DNA of 6,984 nucleotides from an uncultured Amaricoccus sp. GTDB taxonomy: Bacteria; Pseudomonadota; Alphaproteobacteria; Rhodobacterales; Rhodobacteraceae. The position numbers were made by a program, and so were the translations under genes. This document shows, in pieces, positions 5,989 through 6,984 of this stretch. Below the pieces are notes generated by a model. That model worked only from the letters and a program-made list of their open reading frames with translations. It ran no database searches and was not told where the DNA came from. The stretch's first letter is position 1. Every line of letters starts with the position of its first letter. The stretch covers positions 1 to 6,984 of the forward strand of contig NZ_CALLYO010000565.1 in assembly GCF_937858865.1 (NCBI RefSeq), written 5' to 3'.

Positions 5989-6921
5989 ATGTTTCTGGTC
6001 TGCGGAGAGGCGCTCTTCGACTTCTTCCTCGAGAGCGAGGCAGGCCCGGCGGCGGCGACGTATGCCGCGCGCGCCGGCGGCTCGCCCTTCAACGTGGCGA
6101 TCGGGCTGGCGCGGCTCGGCCAGCCGGCGGCGCTCCTGACCGGGCTCTCGGGCGACCTGCTCGGCCAGCGGCTCAGGCAGGTGCTGGAGGCGGAGGGGGT
6201 CTCGACCCGCTATGCGATCCCGACCGACCGGCCGACGACGCTGAGCCTCGTCGGGCTCGACGCGGCAGGGGTGCCGGCCTACCAGTTCTACGACAACGGC
6301 TCGGCCGATACCGGGGTCGAGGTCGCCGACCTGCCGGCGCTCGGGCCGGAGGTGGCGGGGCTGCACTTCGGCTCCTACTCGCTGGCGGCGGCGCCGGTCG
6401 GAGACGCGATGGCGGCGCTGGCGCGCGGCAAGAACGGGCGCTTCGTCTCGCTCGATCCGAACGTGCGGCCGACCGTCGAGCCCGACATGGATGTCTGGCG
6501 CGAGCGGCTCGGCGTGCTCTTCCCGCTCGCAGACCTGGTGAAGATCAGCCGCGAGGATCTCGCGCTGCTCTGGCCGGGCCGATCCCCCGAGGCGCTGGCG
6601 GCGGACGTGCTCGCGCAGGGTGCGGGGCTCGTGGTGGTGACGGACGGCGGCGAGGCGGCGCTCGGCTGGACCCGCGGCGGGCTCTTCGCCTCGGCCCTGC
6701 CGCCGGAGGTGCGGGTCATTGACACCGTGGGCGCCGGCGACACCTTCCAGGCTGCGCTCATCGCGCGGCTGATGCGCGATCCCGCCGGCCCGAAGGCGGC
6801 CCTCGCCGGGCTCGAGGCCGAGAGCCTCGCCGGGCTCATAGGCCATGCCGCGCGGGCCGCGGCGATCACCTGCTCGCGGCGCGGCGCCGACCTGCCGCGG
6901 GCCGCCGAACTGACCGATTGA
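5989..6921 (+). CDS. frk: PfkB-family carbohydrate kinase, probably fructokinase
   Basis: Encodes a 310-residue cytoplasmic ribokinase-fold sugar kinase, a normal length for fructokinases, expected to convert fructose and ATP to fructose-6-phosphate. The N-terminal strand FLVCGEALFDFF (2-13) and substrate-site loop AGGSPFNVAIGLARLG (29-44) are the first PfkB region. SLDPNVRP (154-161) is common in fructokinases. VVVTDGG (215-221) and DTVGAGDTF (245-253) form the ATP/anion-hole region, with D251 as the expected catalytic base. The ribosome site GGAGGG fixes the ATG at 5989. The gene is 12 nt upstream of zwf on the same strand, so the two are probably cotranscribed. It follows the alpha-glucosidase gene after a 276-nt gap. 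With a sucrose-splitting alpha-glucosidase this kinase would use the fructose half, and its product can be isomerised to glucose-6-phosphate for Zwf. 2-Keto-3-deoxygluconate kinase is a less likely alternative, because PfkB members are hard to separate by eye. Confidence 0.88.
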   Translation: MFLVCGEALFDFFLESEAGPAAATYAARAGGSPFNVAIGLARLGQPAALLTGLSGDLLGQRLRQVLEAEGVSTRYAIPTDRPTTLSLVGLDAAGVPAYQFYDNGSADTGVEVADLPALGPEVAGLHFGSYSLAAAPVGDAMAALARGKNGRFVSLDPNVRPTVEPDMDVWRERLGVLFPLADLVKISREDLALLWPGRSPEALAADVLAQGAGLVVVTDGGEAALGWTRGGLFASALPPEVRVIDTVGAGDTFQAALIARLMRDPAGPKAALAGLEAESLAGLIGHAARAAAITCSRRGADLPRAAELTD

Positions 6922-6933
6922 AGGAGACGCCGC

Positions 6934-6984
6934 ATGGTCTCGACCGTCATCCCCGTCCCGCCGTTCGACCTGGTGATCTTCGGG
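6934..6984 (+). CDS. zwf: Glucose-6-phosphate 1-dehydrogenase, N-terminal fragment cut by the window edge
   Basis: Only the first 17 codons are present (MVSTVIPVPPFDLVIFG). PFDLVIFG matches the first beta strand leading into the GxTGDLxxRK nucleotide-binding motif of glucose-6-phosphate dehydrogenase, and alphaproteobacterial Zwf proteins often begin in this way. The ATG is preceded by AGGAG (6922-6926) with a 7-nt gap and lies 12 nt after the kinase stop. The enzyme would oxidise glucose-6-phosphate to 6-phosphogluconolactone with NADP, the entry to the Entner-Doudoroff and oxidative pentose phosphate routes. The pairing with a hexose kinase supports the call. Nothing past residue 17 can be checked here. 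Confidence 0.72.
   Translation, partial: MVSTVIPVPPFDLVIFG

Noticed and set aside
1..6984. CRISPR arrays, tRNA or rRNA genes, insertion sequences, toxin-antitoxin or phage genes
   Set aside because: No regularly spaced repeats, cloverleaf sequences, transposase motifs or terminal inverted repeats were seen. All coding space is explained by sugar uptake and catabolism genes.

Overview
The window is about 70% GC by eye, with G/C-dominated third codon positions and long antisense open frames. It reads as chromosomal sequence from a high-GC proteobacterium. An alphaproteobacterium is most likely, inferred from the AglA-type alpha-glucosidase and from the first residues of the last gene, which match the start of alphaproteobacterial glucose-6-phosphate dehydrogenases as I remember them. 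No mobile elements, RNA genes, CRISPR arrays or phage genes were seen.

Layout. (1) Positions 1-98 are non-coding and hold a strong GC hairpin just past the end of the leftward operon. (2) Positions 99-3902, minus strand, are a compact three-gene operon for a CUT2 (ribose/galactofuranose-type) sugar ABC importer, transcribed in the order tandem-domain ATPase, permease, periplasmic binding protein. The junctions overlap by 1 and 14 nt. (3) Positions 3903-4071 are a 169-nt divergent control region with a perfect 8-bp inverted repeat, an adjacent 8-bp palindrome and a possible minus-strand promoter. (4) Positions 4072-5712, plus strand, are a cytoplasmic GH13 alpha-glucosidase (AglA type) that starts with TTG. 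(5) Positions 5713-5988 are an unusually AT-rich gap with a possible terminator, a tandem 9-bp repeat that fits the HutC-subfamily GntR operator consensus, another palindrome and GC hairpins near the next gene. (6) Positions 5989-6921 are a PfkB-family sugar kinase, probably fructokinase. It is followed after 12 nt by (7) the first 17 codons of zwf, cut by the window edge.

How it fits together (inference). Sugar is bound in the periplasm and imported. An alpha-glucoside such as sucrose or maltose is hydrolysed inside the cell. Fructose is phosphorylated to fructose-6-phosphate, and hexose phosphate enters the Entner-Doudoroff/pentose phosphate route through Zwf. An alpha-glucosidase beside a fructokinase suggests sucrose, but CUT2 importers usually carry monosaccharides, so the transporter and the hydrolase may not share a substrate. 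No transcriptional regulator is encoded here.

I did not find a clearly undescribed system. The most useful leads are the two regulatory regions, the enlarged permease and the importer/hydrolase pairing.
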